DNA from: Corallococcus caeni
GTDB taxonomy: Bacteria; Myxococcota; Myxococcia; Myxococcales; Myxococcaceae
Reading direction: 5' to 3'
Assembly: GCF_036245865.1 (NCBI RefSeq)
Contig: NZ_BTTW01000002.1
Span: forward strand, 62,001 to 126,000
Length of the DNA: 64,000 nucleotides
Shown here: in pieces, positions 1 through 8,388 of the stretch
How positions within the stretch are numbered: the stretch's first letter is position 1
Layout: every line of letters starts with the position of its first letter
Position numbers and translations under genes: made by a program
Notes under the pieces: model-generated
The model's input: only the letters and a program-made list of their open reading frames with translations
Databases searched by the model: none
Told to the model about the DNA's origin: nothing

Positions 1-684
1 CACGTTGGTGAGCTGTCTGGCTTCTCCGCCCTCCACCGTCGTGACGAAGAACGACGCCACGCTCGTCCGGCCCGACACGAACACCACCGTCCTGCCGTCC
101 GGGGAGATGCTCGGCGTCGCGTCCACGCCCGGGCCGTCCGCCAGCACCTTCACGCGCCCCTTCAGGTCGATGATGCCCACCGCCGTCTCATGCGGCCCCG
201 GGACCCCCGTCTTCAGCGTGGCCACCAGCGCGTCGCCCTTCGCCGTGGGGAACAGGTCGCCGCCCACCTGCTCGGCGAGCAGCCGCTCCTGCCCGTTCGC
301 GTCGCGCAGCCGCAGCGTGCCCGCGCCGTCCAGCAGCGCCACGTCCTGCCCCACGATGCGCGCCTCGCGGTACTTGAACTCCGGGGCCACCACGCGGACC
401 GCGCCCGTGTCCTCGGCGTACCGGACGATGGCCAGCAGCGGCAGGTCATCCGTGCCCAGCGGCTCCACGGGGACCTCCGCGACCACGCCCGCCAGCATCT
501 CCCGGCCCTGGCCGAAGAGCTGGACGAAGCGCGCCCTGGGCCCGAAGGCCTTCTCCACTGCGGGCACCAGGCTCTCGCGCGCCTTCGTCACGCGGCGCAG
601 GTCCGCCGGGTTCGGAGGCGCTTCCGCGAAGGCGGGGCTGCCCACCAGCGTCATCACGGTGAGTACGAGGTATCGATTTTTCAT
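1..684 (-). CDS. secreted TolB/WD40-like beta-propeller protein (3' end outside the window)
   Basis: The gene reads leftward off the window edge, so only its first 228 codons are seen. It opens with a clear Sec signal peptide (MKNRYLVLTV..., likely cut after AFA near residue 20), so the product is exported. The visible part ends in a stretch typical of a TolB-type propeller blade: a D-A-T-P-S-I-S-P-D-G-R-T-V-V-F-V-S run followed by a T-x-E-G-G-E-A-R-Q-L-T-N blade end. TolB-like propellers usually act in protein-protein contacts in the periplasm. The start is the ATG after CCAGGAGTGAA. Family assignment is fairly sure; the specific role is unknown. Confidence 0.7.
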   Translation of the reverse strand, partial: MKNRYLVLTVMTLVGSPAFAEAPPNPADLRRVTKARESLVPAVEKAFGPRARFVQLFGQGREMLAGVVAEVPVEPLGTDDLPLLAIVRYAEDTGAVRVVAPEFKYREARIVGQDVALLDGAGTLRLRDANGQERLLAEQVGGDLFPTAKGDALVATLKTGVPGPHETAVGIIDLKGRVKVLADGPGVDATPSISPDGRTVVFVSGRTSVASFFVTTVEGGEARQLTNV

Positions 685-844
685 TTCACTCCTGGGGATG
701 GTGAGCCCGCGACGGGAGCGCGGTGACAAGGTTCTCTCGATGTCTGGGATTGAGTTGCTTTTAAACTGGTTATTCAGGAATAGATGGAAAATTGAAGAAT
801 TGATGCAAGGGCGCGGCCGGGCCCGACGTGTTACGAGCCTCCGC
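685..844. promoter_or_regulatory. AT-rich divergent promoter region
   Basis: These 160 bases separate the propeller gene and hflX, which run in opposite directions. Bases 738-805 are strikingly AT-rich for this genome, as expected where two promoters lie back to back. No single -35/-10 pair is clear enough to call. Confidence 0.4.
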
Positions 845-2278
845 ATGGCGAAAACCCTTCCCGACCGTCCGCGCGCGATCCTCGTCGGTGTCCAGCTCCC
901 CGGTGTCACGGACGAGGCGCATGCCGCGGACCTCGCGGAGCTGAAGCGGCTGGTGCACACGCTGGGCTTCGACGCGGTGGGGACCCTGTCCCAGCGCAGG
1001 CAGCGCTTGGCCAACGGCACGGTGCTCGGCTCCGGGAAGCTCAAGGAGCTGGCCGCGCTCACCGGCGGCTCCGGCGTCATCCCGTCCGGCGCGCAGGGCA
1101 GGGCGTCCAAGGCGCGCGAGAAGTGGGAGGCCGAAGCCGGCGCGGATCCAGAAGGCGCGGACGCCCCCGGCGATCCGGGCGTGGACGCCGAGGCACCGCC
1201 CGACGAGGACGACGACGCCACGGACCTGGACCTGGAGGCCACCGCCATCGAGCCAGGCCCGAAGCCCACGGTGGTGGTCGTGGACCACGAGCTGTCCCCC
1301 AGCCAGCTGCGCAACCTGGAGCGGGCCACCGGCGCGCAGGTGCTGGACCGCGCGGGCGTCATCGTGGACATCTTCCACCGGCACGCGAAGAGCCACGAGG
1401 CGCGCATGCAGGTGGAGATCGCCCGGCTCAACTACCTGGCCCCGCGCCTGCGCGAATCCTCCGGAGGCAGCGAGCGCCAGCAGGGCCGCGGCTCGGGTGA
1501 CTCCGCGGTGGAGCTGGACCGCCGGAAGATCCGCGACCGCCTGGCGGAGCTGCGCGAGGGCCTGGCGGCCATCCAGAAGGACCAGGACCAGCGCCGGTAT
1601 GCACGGCGCGACCAGCTGCGCGTGGCGCTGGTGGGCTACACGAACGCGGGCAAGTCGTCGCTGATGCGGGCGCTGACGGGCAGCGCGGTGCTGGTGGCGG
1701 ATCAGCTCTTCGCCACGCTGGACACGACGGTGCGCGCGATGCAGCCGGAGACCCGGCCGCGCATCCTCGTCTCCGACACGGTGGGCTTCATCCAGAAGCT
1801 GCCGCACGACCTGGTGGCGTCGTTCCGCTCCACGCTGGACGAGGCGCTGGAGGCGTCGCTGCTGCTCTACGTGGTGGACGCGTCCGACCCCACCTGGGCC
1901 GCGCAGCTGGAGGTCACCCGCACGGTGCTCCGCGAGATTGGTGCGGAGGTCGTCCCGAGCAAGCTGCTCTTCAACAAGGTGGACCGCCTGGACGCGGCGG
2001 CGCAGGAGGCGCTCAAGGCCTCGCACCCGGACGCGCTCCAGCTCTCCGCGCACCGCCCGGAGGACGTGGCCGGCTTGCGCCGGGAGATCATCGCCTTCTT
2101 CGAGGCCTCCATGGTGGAGGCGGACCTGGTGATTCCCTACGCGCGGCAGGCCCGCATCGGCGAGGTGTACGAGCACACCACCGTGGTGTCTCAGGCCTAC
2201 GACGAGACGGGCAGCCGGCTGCGCGTGAGGGGCCTGCCGGGCGCCATCGCCCGGCTGACCCGTTCGCTCCAGGACTGA
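845..2278 (+). CDS. hflX: GTPase HflX
   Basis: HflX is a ribosome-associated GTPase of the Obg/HflX superfamily that helps split or rescue stalled 50S/70S ribosomes. The 477-residue product shows the HflX N-terminal domain (LGSGKLKEL; VVVVDHELSPSQLRNLE; DRAGVIVDIFHRHAKSHEA), then the G domain: G1 GYTNAGKSSL, G3 DTVGFIQKLPH with the family-typical VASFRSTLDEA, and NKVD for guanine recognition. Between roughly residues 86 and 140 an acidic, Asp/Glu/Pro-rich insert splits the N-terminal domain. The reading frame stays open upstream to the window edge, but ATG 845 begins the conserved sequence. Its stop lies 4 nt from that of the convergent lipoprotein gene. Confidence 0.93.
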   Translation: MAKTLPDRPRAILVGVQLPGVTDEAHAADLAELKRLVHTLGFDAVGTLSQRRQRLANGTVLGSGKLKELAALTGGSGVIPSGAQGRASKAREKWEAEAGADPEGADAPGDPGVDAEAPPDEDDDATDLDLEATAIEPGPKPTVVVVDHELSPSQLRNLERATGAQVLDRAGVIVDIFHRHAKSHEARMQVEIARLNYLAPRLRESSGGSERQQGRGSGDSAVELDRRKIRDRLAELREGLAAIQKDQDQRRYARRDQLRVALVGYTNAGKSSLMRALTGSAVLVADQLFATLDTTVRAMQPETRPRILVSDTVGFIQKLPHDLVASFRSTLDEALEASLLLYVVDASDPTWAAQLEVTRTVLREIGAEVVPSKLLFNKVDRLDAAAQEALKASHPDALQLSAHRPEDVAGLRREIIAFFEASMVEADLVIPYARQARIGEVYEHTTVVSQAYDETGSRLRVRGLPGAIARLTRSLQD

Positions 2279-2282
2279 CGCG

Positions 2283-3092
2283 TCAGCGCACGACGGGCAC
2301 GGTCACCGGGTCCTTGTCGTCCACGGTGACCTCCACCTTGCCCACGCGCCACAGCACGGGCTGGAACGCGAGGTTCAGCCGGTGCCCGTCCGCGGTCTCC
2401 ACCAGGGCCGTGCCCTCCTTGGGCAGGTAGTTGCCCACCTCGTACAGGAGCGACGTGAAGGTGATGCGGTCCGTGCCGGACGGGCCGGTCAGCTCGCCCG
2501 GACCGTCGAACAGCAGCGTGGTGCCGCCGATGATGGGCAGCCCCTCGCGCTTCCCCACGCGGCTGTTGATGTGGAAGCGGTGCTCCGCGCGGCCCGGCAC
2601 CTGGCCCTCCACGTCCGCGAACAGGCGCGTCTCGTCCGCGCACGTGCCGTAGCCCACCTTCGCCTGGAGCGGCTGGCCGTCCACGGCCATCTCGCGCAGG
2701 TCGGCGTGCATCTCCATCAGGTCCTCGCCGCCGCGGTACTCCAGCACCGCGCGCCCGGTGAAGCGCAGGCCGTGCACGTCACAGCCACCGGACGGGAAGG
2801 TCACGACGACGGCGTCGGTGACGTCGTCCACGGCCTGCACCGTGGCCGTGGCGCAGGCCACCGTGGAGGACAGGCCCTCCACGGCGTGGTTCAGGAACGA
2901 GCGCCGGGGCTCGCCGCACGAGTATACGGGCATCAGGCCCAGCATCTCCAGCGCGCCGCGCACCAGGTGCGTGGAGGCCGCCACGCGCTCCACGCGGGCC
3001 TTCGCGTCGTCGATCTCCTCCTGCGTGGGCGCGTTGTCTCCGCAGGCGGTGGTGGCGAGGGCGGCGAGGGCAAGGCAGGCGATGCGACGCAT
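2283..3092 (-). CDS. predicted lipoprotein, unknown function
   Basis: A 269-residue protein with a lipoprotein signal (MRRIACLALAALATTAC, lipidated Cys17), so it should be anchored to the outer or inner membrane facing the periplasm. The mature part has scattered Cys residues (VYSCGEPR, VACATAT, GGCDVHG, YGTCADE) that could form disulfides and many short beta-type stretches. I do not recognise a family. It converges on hflX with almost no gap, with both stop codons inside the palindrome TGACGCGTCA. Coding support (codon bias, signal peptide) is strong; function is open. Confidence 0.8.
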   Translation of the reverse strand: MRRIACLALAALATTACGDNAPTQEEIDDAKARVERVAASTHLVRGALEMLGLMPVYSCGEPRRSFLNHAVEGLSSTVACATATVQAVDDVTDAVVVTFPSGGCDVHGLRFTGRAVLEYRGGEDLMEMHADLREMAVDGQPLQAKVGYGTCADETRLFADVEGQVPGRAEHRFHINSRVGKREGLPIIGGTTLLFDGPGELTGPSGTDRITFTSLLYEVGNYLPKEGTALVETADGHRLNLAFQPVLWRVGKVEVTVDDKDPVTVPVVR

Positions 3093-3448
3093 GAAGGGCT
3101 CCGGAAGAGACGGTGCGGCTCCCCCGCGCCATCGCGGGGACCGTACCCCGGCCCTTCAGCAACCGTCGTGCCCCCCTCAACCCCGCGAATCCCCAGGGAA
3201 AGGGGTTCCCGTGACACCTCGGGCGTGTGCAGCGCGCTGCGCACCCAGGGGCGGGCCTGTCCGGGCGGCCTGGTGCCAACCGGTCCGACAGTCGGACCAG
3301 TTCACGCGGTGCGGCGCGGACGGGGCGCCACCCGCCGCCTGCGTCATGGCGGACCCCTGAATCCTTTTGCCGCCTCGGTGGCTCTCACCCAGATTGCACG
3401 CACCTTCCCGGGGGCCATCCGCCCCGGGTACCGGAATGGAGCCGCTTC
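3093..3448. other. 356-base intergenic region between divergent genes
   Basis: This gap lies between the start of the leftward lipoprotein gene and the start of the rightward rhodanese lipoprotein gene, so it must hold promoters for both. The one clear structure is a 17-bp palindrome at 3282-3298. I see no gene in it. Confidence 0.5.
3282..3298. promoter_or_regulatory. 17-bp palindrome, candidate operator
   Basis: GGTCCGAC, one A, GTCGGACC: two perfect 8-base arms around a single base. The size and symmetry are those of a dimeric-repressor site, and it lies between two divergent lipoprotein genes. The binding protein is unknown. Confidence 0.4.
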
Positions 3449-3805
3449 ATGAAGACCGTTCTCGCCGTGACCGCCGCCGCGCTCGTGGGTCTCCTCGTCG
3501 TTGCCTGTGCGCACTCGCGTCCGGACGACGCCGCCGTAGGGCCCGAGGCGCGCCGCCGGGTGGAGGCGGGCGCTACGCTGCTGGATGTCCGCTCGCCGGA
3601 GGAGTTCGCCGCCGGGCACCTGCAGGGCGCGGTGAACATCCCGGTGGACCAGCTGGAGCAGCGGCTCGGTGAGCTCGGCTCGCCACGGACGCCCGTGGTC
3701 GTCTATTGCCGGAGTGGCGCGCGCAGCAGCCGTGCCGAGCGCTTGCTGAAGGAGCAGGGGTTCCAGGACGTCTTCAACCTGGGCCCCATGTCAGCGTGGC
3801 CGTGA
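3449..3805 (+). CDS. rhodanese-domain lipoprotein
   Basis: A 118-residue protein consisting of a lipoprotein signal (MKTVLAVTAAALVGLLVVAC, Cys20) and one rhodanese domain. The domain carries the usual landmarks: LLDVRSPEEFAAGHLQGAVNIP, and the active-site loop VVVYCRSGARSSRA with the persulfide-forming Cys. Single-domain rhodaneses shuttle sulfur or act as thiol-redox proteins; the lipid anchor places this one outside the cytoplasm. The frame is open further upstream, but this ATG begins the signal peptide. A second, cytoplasmic rhodanese is encoded at 52875-53165. Confidence 0.88.
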   Translation: MKTVLAVTAAALVGLLVVACAHSRPDDAAVGPEARRRVEAGATLLDVRSPEEFAAGHLQGAVNIPVDQLEQRLGELGSPRTPVVVYCRSGARSSRAERLLKEQGFQDVFNLGPMSAWP

Positions 3806-3872
3806 CACGCGGGGGGCGGGCCGTGCGGTCGTCGCACCTGCTGGCCCTGTCGGTGGCTCCGGGGGCCCTTTA

Positions 3873-3897
3873 GAACTGCATCCGGGAGCCGAGCGTT
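3873..3897 (+). promoter_or_regulatory. candidate ECF-type promoter of the downstream sigma-factor gene
   Basis: GAAC at 3873-3876 and CGTT at 3894-3897 are 17 bases apart, matching the general ECF promoter pattern (GGAAC-N15-17-CGTT). The start codon of the ECF gene lies 26 bases further on, so the gene may activate itself. The elements are seen; use is inferred. Confidence 0.45.
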
Positions 3898-3922
3898 TTT
3901 CCGGTGAGGAGGCGAAGGGCGG

Positions 3923-4732
3923 ATGTCGACGCGAACCGATGTGCAGTTGATGGAGGCCGCGCGCACGGGCGACGACAAGGCCCTGGACGAGGTCCTCGCG
4001 CGTCACGAGAAGCAGGTGTACCGCTTCGGCCTGCGCATGTGTGGCTCGGAGGAGGACGCCAAGGAGGTGCTCCAGGAGACGCTGTTCACGGCCTTCCGGG
4101 GCATCCATGCGTTCAGGGGGGACGCGGAGCTGTCCACCTGGCTGTACCAGGTGGCCCGCACCCACTGCTTCCGCCTGCGCCGCAAGCGCGTCGGTGTGCC
4201 CGAGTCCTTCCAGCCGCTCGACTCTCCCGCGGCCACCCACGTCGCCGCGGCGGAGGCCACCCCGGACATGGTCTCCCATGCGCGGCAGATGGGAGAGGTG
4301 TTGCAGGCGGCCATCCTCGCGCTGCCGGACGCCCATCGGGAGGTGCTCATCCTCCGGGACGTGGAGGGGCTCTCCGCGGAGGAGGCGGCGAAGGTGGTGG
4401 GCATCGAGGTGCGAGCGCTCAAGAGCCGGCTGCACCGCGCGCGGCTCCAGCTGCGCGAACACCTCTCCACGCTCATGGGGGAGGGCGCGCAGGGGCAGGC
4501 CCCGGCGTGCCCGGAGCTGGCGCAGGAGCTCTCCGAGTTCGCCGCGCAGGAGGTGGACCAGGCCACCTGCGTGCGCCTCGAGGACCACCTGTCGCGCTGC
4601 CCGCGCTGTACCGAGGCGTGCGACGCGCTCAAGCGCACGGTGTCCCTGTGCCGGCGCATCCCCGGGGATGAAGTCCCAGCGCCCGTGCGCGCGGCGGTCC
4701 GGCAGGCGCTGTCACGTGCGCTGCCCGTGTGA
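3923..4732 (+). CDS. ECF sigma factor with C-terminal Cys-rich (zinc-finger/CorE-like) domain
   Basis: A 269-residue sigma-70-family ECF factor. Region 2 is seen in residues 23-90 (ARHEKQVYRFGLRMCG, EVLQETLFTAFRG, STWLYQVARTHCFRLRR) and region 4 in 125-182 (LPDAHREVLILRDVEGLSAEEAA, ALKSRLHRARLQLREHL). Unlike ordinary ECF factors it continues into a Cys cluster: C196, C216, H222, C226, C229, C233 and C243. The H-x3-C-x2-C core matches anti-sigma zinc-binding domains. Fused clusters of this kind are known in myxobacterial CorE-type (ECF44) factors, where metal binding switches the sigma factor. Metal sensing here is inferred. No partner anti-sigma gene is adjacent. Confidence 0.85.
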   Translation: MSTRTDVQLMEAARTGDDKALDEVLARHEKQVYRFGLRMCGSEEDAKEVLQETLFTAFRGIHAFRGDAELSTWLYQVARTHCFRLRRKRVGVPESFQPLDSPAATHVAAAEATPDMVSHARQMGEVLQAAILALPDAHREVLILRDVEGLSAEEAAKVVGIEVRALKSRLHRARLQLREHLSTLMGEGAQGQAPACPELAQELSEFAAQEVDQATCVRLEDHLSRCPRCTEACDALKRTVSLCRRIPGDEVPAPVRAAVRQALSRALPV

Positions 4733-4786
4733 GCCCGTGGACGCGAGGTGCCCGCGCTGCCGGCTCATCCGGCCAGGGAGGACGCG

Positions 4787-6484
4787 CTAGGCGCCGTCTT
4801 CGTCCGGGGATGACGCCTCGATGCCCGTCACGCCGTCGTCGTCCGCCGGTCCCGCGTCTCCCTCCAACGCGTCGTCTTCCTCCAGGTCGTCGTCCGGCTC
4901 CGCTTCCTCCACGTCCACCGGCGCGGAGTCGGACGCTTCCGTGAGCACGGTGCCCAGCGGGTAGATGACCAGGTGGCGCTGGGGCTCGCTGCCCACGCTC
5001 ACGGCCTCCAGGTGGTTCTTCACGACCAGGGTGTGCTGCACCTTGCGCAGGCGCGACGGGCGCGGCGTGAGCGGCAGGCTGATGCCCTCCGCGAGCACGC
5101 GCTGGATGGCCTCCTCCGCGTCCGCCACCGCGGCGTGCACGTCCGCGGGGTCCACGCCCTCCAGCAGGTGGAACTCCGTGCGCAGCGCGCGGCGGATCTC
5201 CGTGGAGCTGTTGCGCTTGATGGCCAGCACGCGCGCCCCCACGCGCTCGGCCGCGCGGCGCAGCCGGGGAGAGTTCGCGCGGCTTCGCAGCGTGAGCACC
5301 ACGTCCGCGTTCTCCGGACGGCCCACCACCACGGCCTCCACCGGCAGGTCGCGCAGCACGCGCTCCAGCAGCTCGCGGCTCACCGCGTGCGCGGCGATGC
5401 GCGTGGGGCCGGGGCGGGGCGCTCCCAACGCGGGCGTCCCCTTGGGCACGCGGCCCCCCGGCGGCGTGGCCTCCACCACCTCCGGCGCGGCCTCCACGTG
5501 CACGGCGCCGTCCTGCTGCCGGCGCTTCTCACCGCCCACGTCCGCGCCCGTGAGCAGCCGGTCCACCGCGCCGCCCGTGTCGCGGTGCACGCGCACCTCG
5601 TCGCGGCTCACCATCTCCACCACGATGTCGAAGGTGGGCGTGCCCTTGCGCTCGGTGACGGTCTTCTGCGTGCCCCGGCGCCGCGCCTCGTCGTCGCTCA
5701 GCGTGACGGTCTGCACGCCGCCCACCAGGTCCGACAGCGTCGGGTTCAGCACCAGGTTCTGCAGCGTGTTGCCGTGCGCCGTGGCCACCAGTTGCACGCC
5801 GCGCTCCGCGATGGTGCGCGCGGCGGCGGCCTCCGCGGCGGTGCCAATCTCATCCACCACGATGGCCTCGGGCATGTGGTTCTCCACTGCCTCGATCATC
5901 ACGTCGTGCTGGCGGTCCGGCCGGCTCACCTGCATGCGCCGCGCGCCGCCGATGCCCGGGTGCGGGATGTCCCCGTCGCCGCCAATCTCGTTGGACGTGT
6001 CCACCACCATCACGCGCTTGCCCAGCGCGTCCGCGAGCACGCGCGCCACCTCGCGCAGCTTCGTCGTCTTGCCCACGCCCGGCCGCCCCAGCAGCAGCAG
6101 GTTGCGCCCGGACTCCACCAGGTCGCGCAGCATGTCGATGGTGCCCTGGATGGCGCGCCCCACCCGCAGCGTGAGCCCCACCACGCGCCCCTGCCGGTTG
6201 CGGATGGCGGACACGCGATGCAGCGTGCGCTCGATGCCCGCGCGGTTGTCGCCGCCCGGCTCCCCCACCCGGGCGAGCACCGCCTGGAGCGCCTCCGCGT
6301 CCACGGGCGTCTCGGACAGGCGGGCCACGCCGTGCACCAGCCGCGCCTCCGGAGGCCGGCCCAGGTCCATCACCACCTCCATCAGCTCCGCGTGGGGCAG
6401 CTTCCGCACCGCCTCCTGGAGCGGCGGCGGCAACACCGCCACCAGCAGGGCGAAGTCATTGTCGAAGGGAGTTCCCGAAGCCAT
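4787..6484 (-). CDS. Ycf45-like AAA ATPase with C-terminal R3H domain
   Basis: A 565-residue P-loop ATPase resembling the Ycf45/SpoIIIAA group. The N-terminal half has Walker A (LLLGRPGVGKTTKLREVARV), Walker B (EAIVVDEIGT) and the family segments GRAIQGTIDM and ATAHGNTLQNLVLNP. A variable linker follows (about residues 340-395), then a second globular part ending with an R3H nucleic-acid-binding motif (R-K-V-Q-H near PSRLRKVQHTLVVKNHLE), then an acidic tail. R3H domains bind single-stranded nucleic acid. The target is unknown. The frame is open to 6595, but ATG 6484 begins conserved sequence; the ribosome-binding site is poor (GGGG next to the ATG). Confidence 0.82.
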   Translation of the reverse strand: MASGTPFDNDFALLVAVLPPPLQEAVRKLPHAELMEVVMDLGRPPEARLVHGVARLSETPVDAEALQAVLARVGEPGGDNRAGIERTLHRVSAIRNRQGRVVGLTLRVGRAIQGTIDMLRDLVESGRNLLLLGRPGVGKTTKLREVARVLADALGKRVMVVDTSNEIGGDGDIPHPGIGGARRMQVSRPDRQHDVMIEAVENHMPEAIVVDEIGTAAEAAAARTIAERGVQLVATAHGNTLQNLVLNPTLSDLVGGVQTVTLSDDEARRRGTQKTVTERKGTPTFDIVVEMVSRDEVRVHRDTGGAVDRLLTGADVGGEKRRQQDGAVHVEAAPEVVEATPPGGRVPKGTPALGAPRPGPTRIAAHAVSRELLERVLRDLPVEAVVVGRPENADVVLTLRSRANSPRLRRAAERVGARVLAIKRNSSTEIRRALRTEFHLLEGVDPADVHAAVADAEEAIQRVLAEGISLPLTPRPSRLRKVQHTLVVKNHLEAVSVGSEPQRHLVIYPLGTVLTEASDSAPVDVEEAEPDDDLEEDDALEGDAGPADDDGVTGIEASSPDEDGA

Positions 6485-6644
6485 CCCCCAAAAGTGCCAA
6501 GCGACGCCCGCCTGCGCACGGCTTTCCTGCGCTTTCCCGGGAGGCACCTCCCCCGGAGGACGCTCCTGCCCAGCCCGGCAGGCGGCCAGGCGCACCGGCC
6601 GTGACGGGGAGGAGCCGGACGAGGGCCATCCCTACCTTCAGGCC

Positions 6645-8207
6645 ATGCCCATCGCGACGCAGGACCGCTCCCCCCTCTGGCCCCAGCTCGAGCAGGAGGC
6701 GCGCGAGCGCTTCGGCGTGGAGGACTTCCGGCCCGGGCAGCGGGACATCATCGAGGCGGTGCTGGCGGGGCGCGACGTGCTGGGCGTGCTGCCCACGGGC
6801 GCGGGCAAGAGCCTCACCTTCCAGCTCCCGGCCCTCTTCGTGCCCGGCGCCACGGTGGTGGTCAGCCCCCTCATCGCGCTGATGCACGACCAGCGCGAAC
6901 ACCTCACGGAGCGCTACGACCTGGACGCGGCGAAGCTGGACTCCACCCTGAGCGCCAGCGACCTGAAGACGCTCCAGAAGGAGATCCGCCGGGGCGAACA
7001 CGAGTTCATCTACGTCACCCCGGAGCAGCTGGAGAACCCGGAGCGCCTGGCGCTGCTCCAGCGCGCCAACGTGAGCCTCTTCGTGGTGGACGAAGCGCAC
7101 TGCGTCTCGCAGTGGGGCCACGACTTCCGGCCCGCCTACCTCTCGCTGGGGGACGCCATCCGCGCGCTCGGCCGGCCCCGGGTGCTGGCGCTCACGGCCA
7201 CCGCCACGCCCCGCGTGCGCGAGGACATCCGCGCGCAGCTGGGCCTCCAGGATCCGGTGGTGGTGTGCACCGGCATCCAGCGCGACAACCTCACGCTGGA
7301 GGTCCATCGCACGGTGAACCCGGAGCTCAAGCGCCAGAAGCTGCTGGAGCTGCTGCGCGCCAACGACGGCAGCGCCATCGTCTACACAGCCACCGTGCGC
7401 AAGGCGGACGAGCTGTGGCGCTGGCTGCGCGCGGAAGGCCTGGAGGCGGAGCGCTACCACGGCAAGCTCAAGGCGTCCGAGCGCGAGGAGAGCCAGCGCC
7501 GCTTCATGGACGGCACCACGCCGGTGGTGGTGGCGACGAAGGCCTTCGGGCTGGGCATCGACAAGCCGGACCTGCGGCTCGTGGTGCACTACCACTTCCC
7601 CGACTCGCTGGAGAGCTACTACCAGGAGGCGGGCCGCGCGGGCCGCGACGGAAGGCCCGCGAAGGCGGCGCTGCTGTACCGCCTGGAGGACCGGCGCATC
7701 CAGGGCTTCTTCCTGGGCGGCAAGTACCCGCGCCGCGACGAGAGCCAGCGCCTCTACCAGGCCGCGACCACGCTGTGCGCGCGGGGCAGGGCCGTGGCCC
7801 TCAAGCGGCTGTCCGAAGCGAGCGGGCTGGGCGACAAGCGCACCCGCGTGCTGGTGGCGCAGCTGGTGGCCGCGGGCGTGCTGGAGAAGGGCGCGCGAGG
7901 CGTGAAGCAGCTGCGCGCGTTCGACACGCTCGAGGAGCTGGACGCGTACCTGAGCGCCTACGAGGAGCGCCACGACGGGGACCGCGAGCGCCTGGACGCG
8001 ATGATGCGCTACGGCAGCACCACCGCGTGCCGCTGGAAGGTGCTGGGCACCTACTTCGAAGAGCCGCTGGAGGACGACTGCGCCCGCTGCGACAACTGCC
8101 GGGCCCGCGCGGAAGGCCGCTTCGAAGCCCGGCCGCCCGCCCGCTCGCGCCCGCCCGTACTTCACCGGGAGTCACATCATGAGGTCGCCGCCGCCCCAGC
8201 GGCGTGA
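6645..8207 (+). CDS. recQ: RecQ-family ATP-dependent DNA helicase
   Basis: A 520-residue superfamily-2 3'-5' DNA helicase. Motif 0/I region FRPGQRDIIEAVLAGRDVLGVLPTGAGKS (read in two parts), DEAH box VVDEAHCVSQWGHDFRPAY, motif III ALTATATP, motif V/VI KAFGLGIDKPDLR and QEAGRAGRDG are all present. A RecQ-C-terminal winged region and a four-Cys zinc site (TTACRWK...DDCARCDNC) follow. There is no HRDC domain, so this is a short RecQ form. The reading frame is open far upstream only because it runs antisense to the R3H ATPase gene; ATG 6645 begins real helicase sequence. The gene is divergent from that ATPase. Likely role: recombination and stalled-fork repair. Confidence 0.92.
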   Translation: MPIATQDRSPLWPQLEQEARERFGVEDFRPGQRDIIEAVLAGRDVLGVLPTGAGKSLTFQLPALFVPGATVVVSPLIALMHDQREHLTERYDLDAAKLDSTLSASDLKTLQKEIRRGEHEFIYVTPEQLENPERLALLQRANVSLFVVDEAHCVSQWGHDFRPAYLSLGDAIRALGRPRVLALTATATPRVREDIRAQLGLQDPVVVCTGIQRDNLTLEVHRTVNPELKRQKLLELLRANDGSAIVYTATVRKADELWRWLRAEGLEAERYHGKLKASEREESQRRFMDGTTPVVVATKAFGLGIDKPDLRLVVHYHFPDSLESYYQEAGRAGRDGRPAKAALLYRLEDRRIQGFFLGGKYPRRDESQRLYQAATTLCARGRAVALKRLSEASGLGDKRTRVLVAQLVAAGVLEKGARGVKQLRAFDTLEELDAYLSAYEERHDGDRERLDAMMRYGSTTACRWKVLGTYFEEPLEDDCARCDNCRARAEGRFEARPPARSRPPVLHRESHHEVAAAPAA

Positions 8208-8305
8208 GGCGTTTTCCCCACCTTCGCGCGACTTCCAAACCCGACTTCCGTACTCGAAGTGCGGGGCTCCCGGGTCTTCAGGCCTTGGGGCATTGTGCAC
8301 GAATA

Positions 8306-8336
8306 CAGGTATGGCGTATATTGCACAGCATACCTG
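8306..8336. promoter_or_regulatory. inverted repeat upstream of a response-regulator gene, candidate operator
   Basis: CAGGTATG at 8306-8313 and its exact complement CATACCTG at 8329-8336, separated by 15 bases, lie in an AT-rich stretch 53 bases before the response-regulator start codon. The arm centres are 23 bp apart, about two helical turns, which suits a dimer or two monomers on one face. No binding protein is identified. Confidence 0.45.
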
Positions 8337-8388
8337 GACGTAATGCACTTCAGACCTTTCCCTCAAGGTCCTGGAAGGCGGAGACGCG

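Noticed and set aside
5..844. The HflX frame read open to the left edge of the window
   Set aside because: It is antisense to the propeller gene and lacks HflX similarity; ATG 845 starts the conserved sequence.
2276..2285. TGACGCGTCA palindrome
   Set aside because: It only reflects the two convergent stop codons of hflX and the lipoprotein gene; too short to call a terminator or operator.
4965..6644. Upstream extension of the recQ reading frame
   Set aside because: It is antisense to the R3H ATPase gene and Ser/Thr/Arg rich without motifs; helicase similarity begins at ATG 6645.
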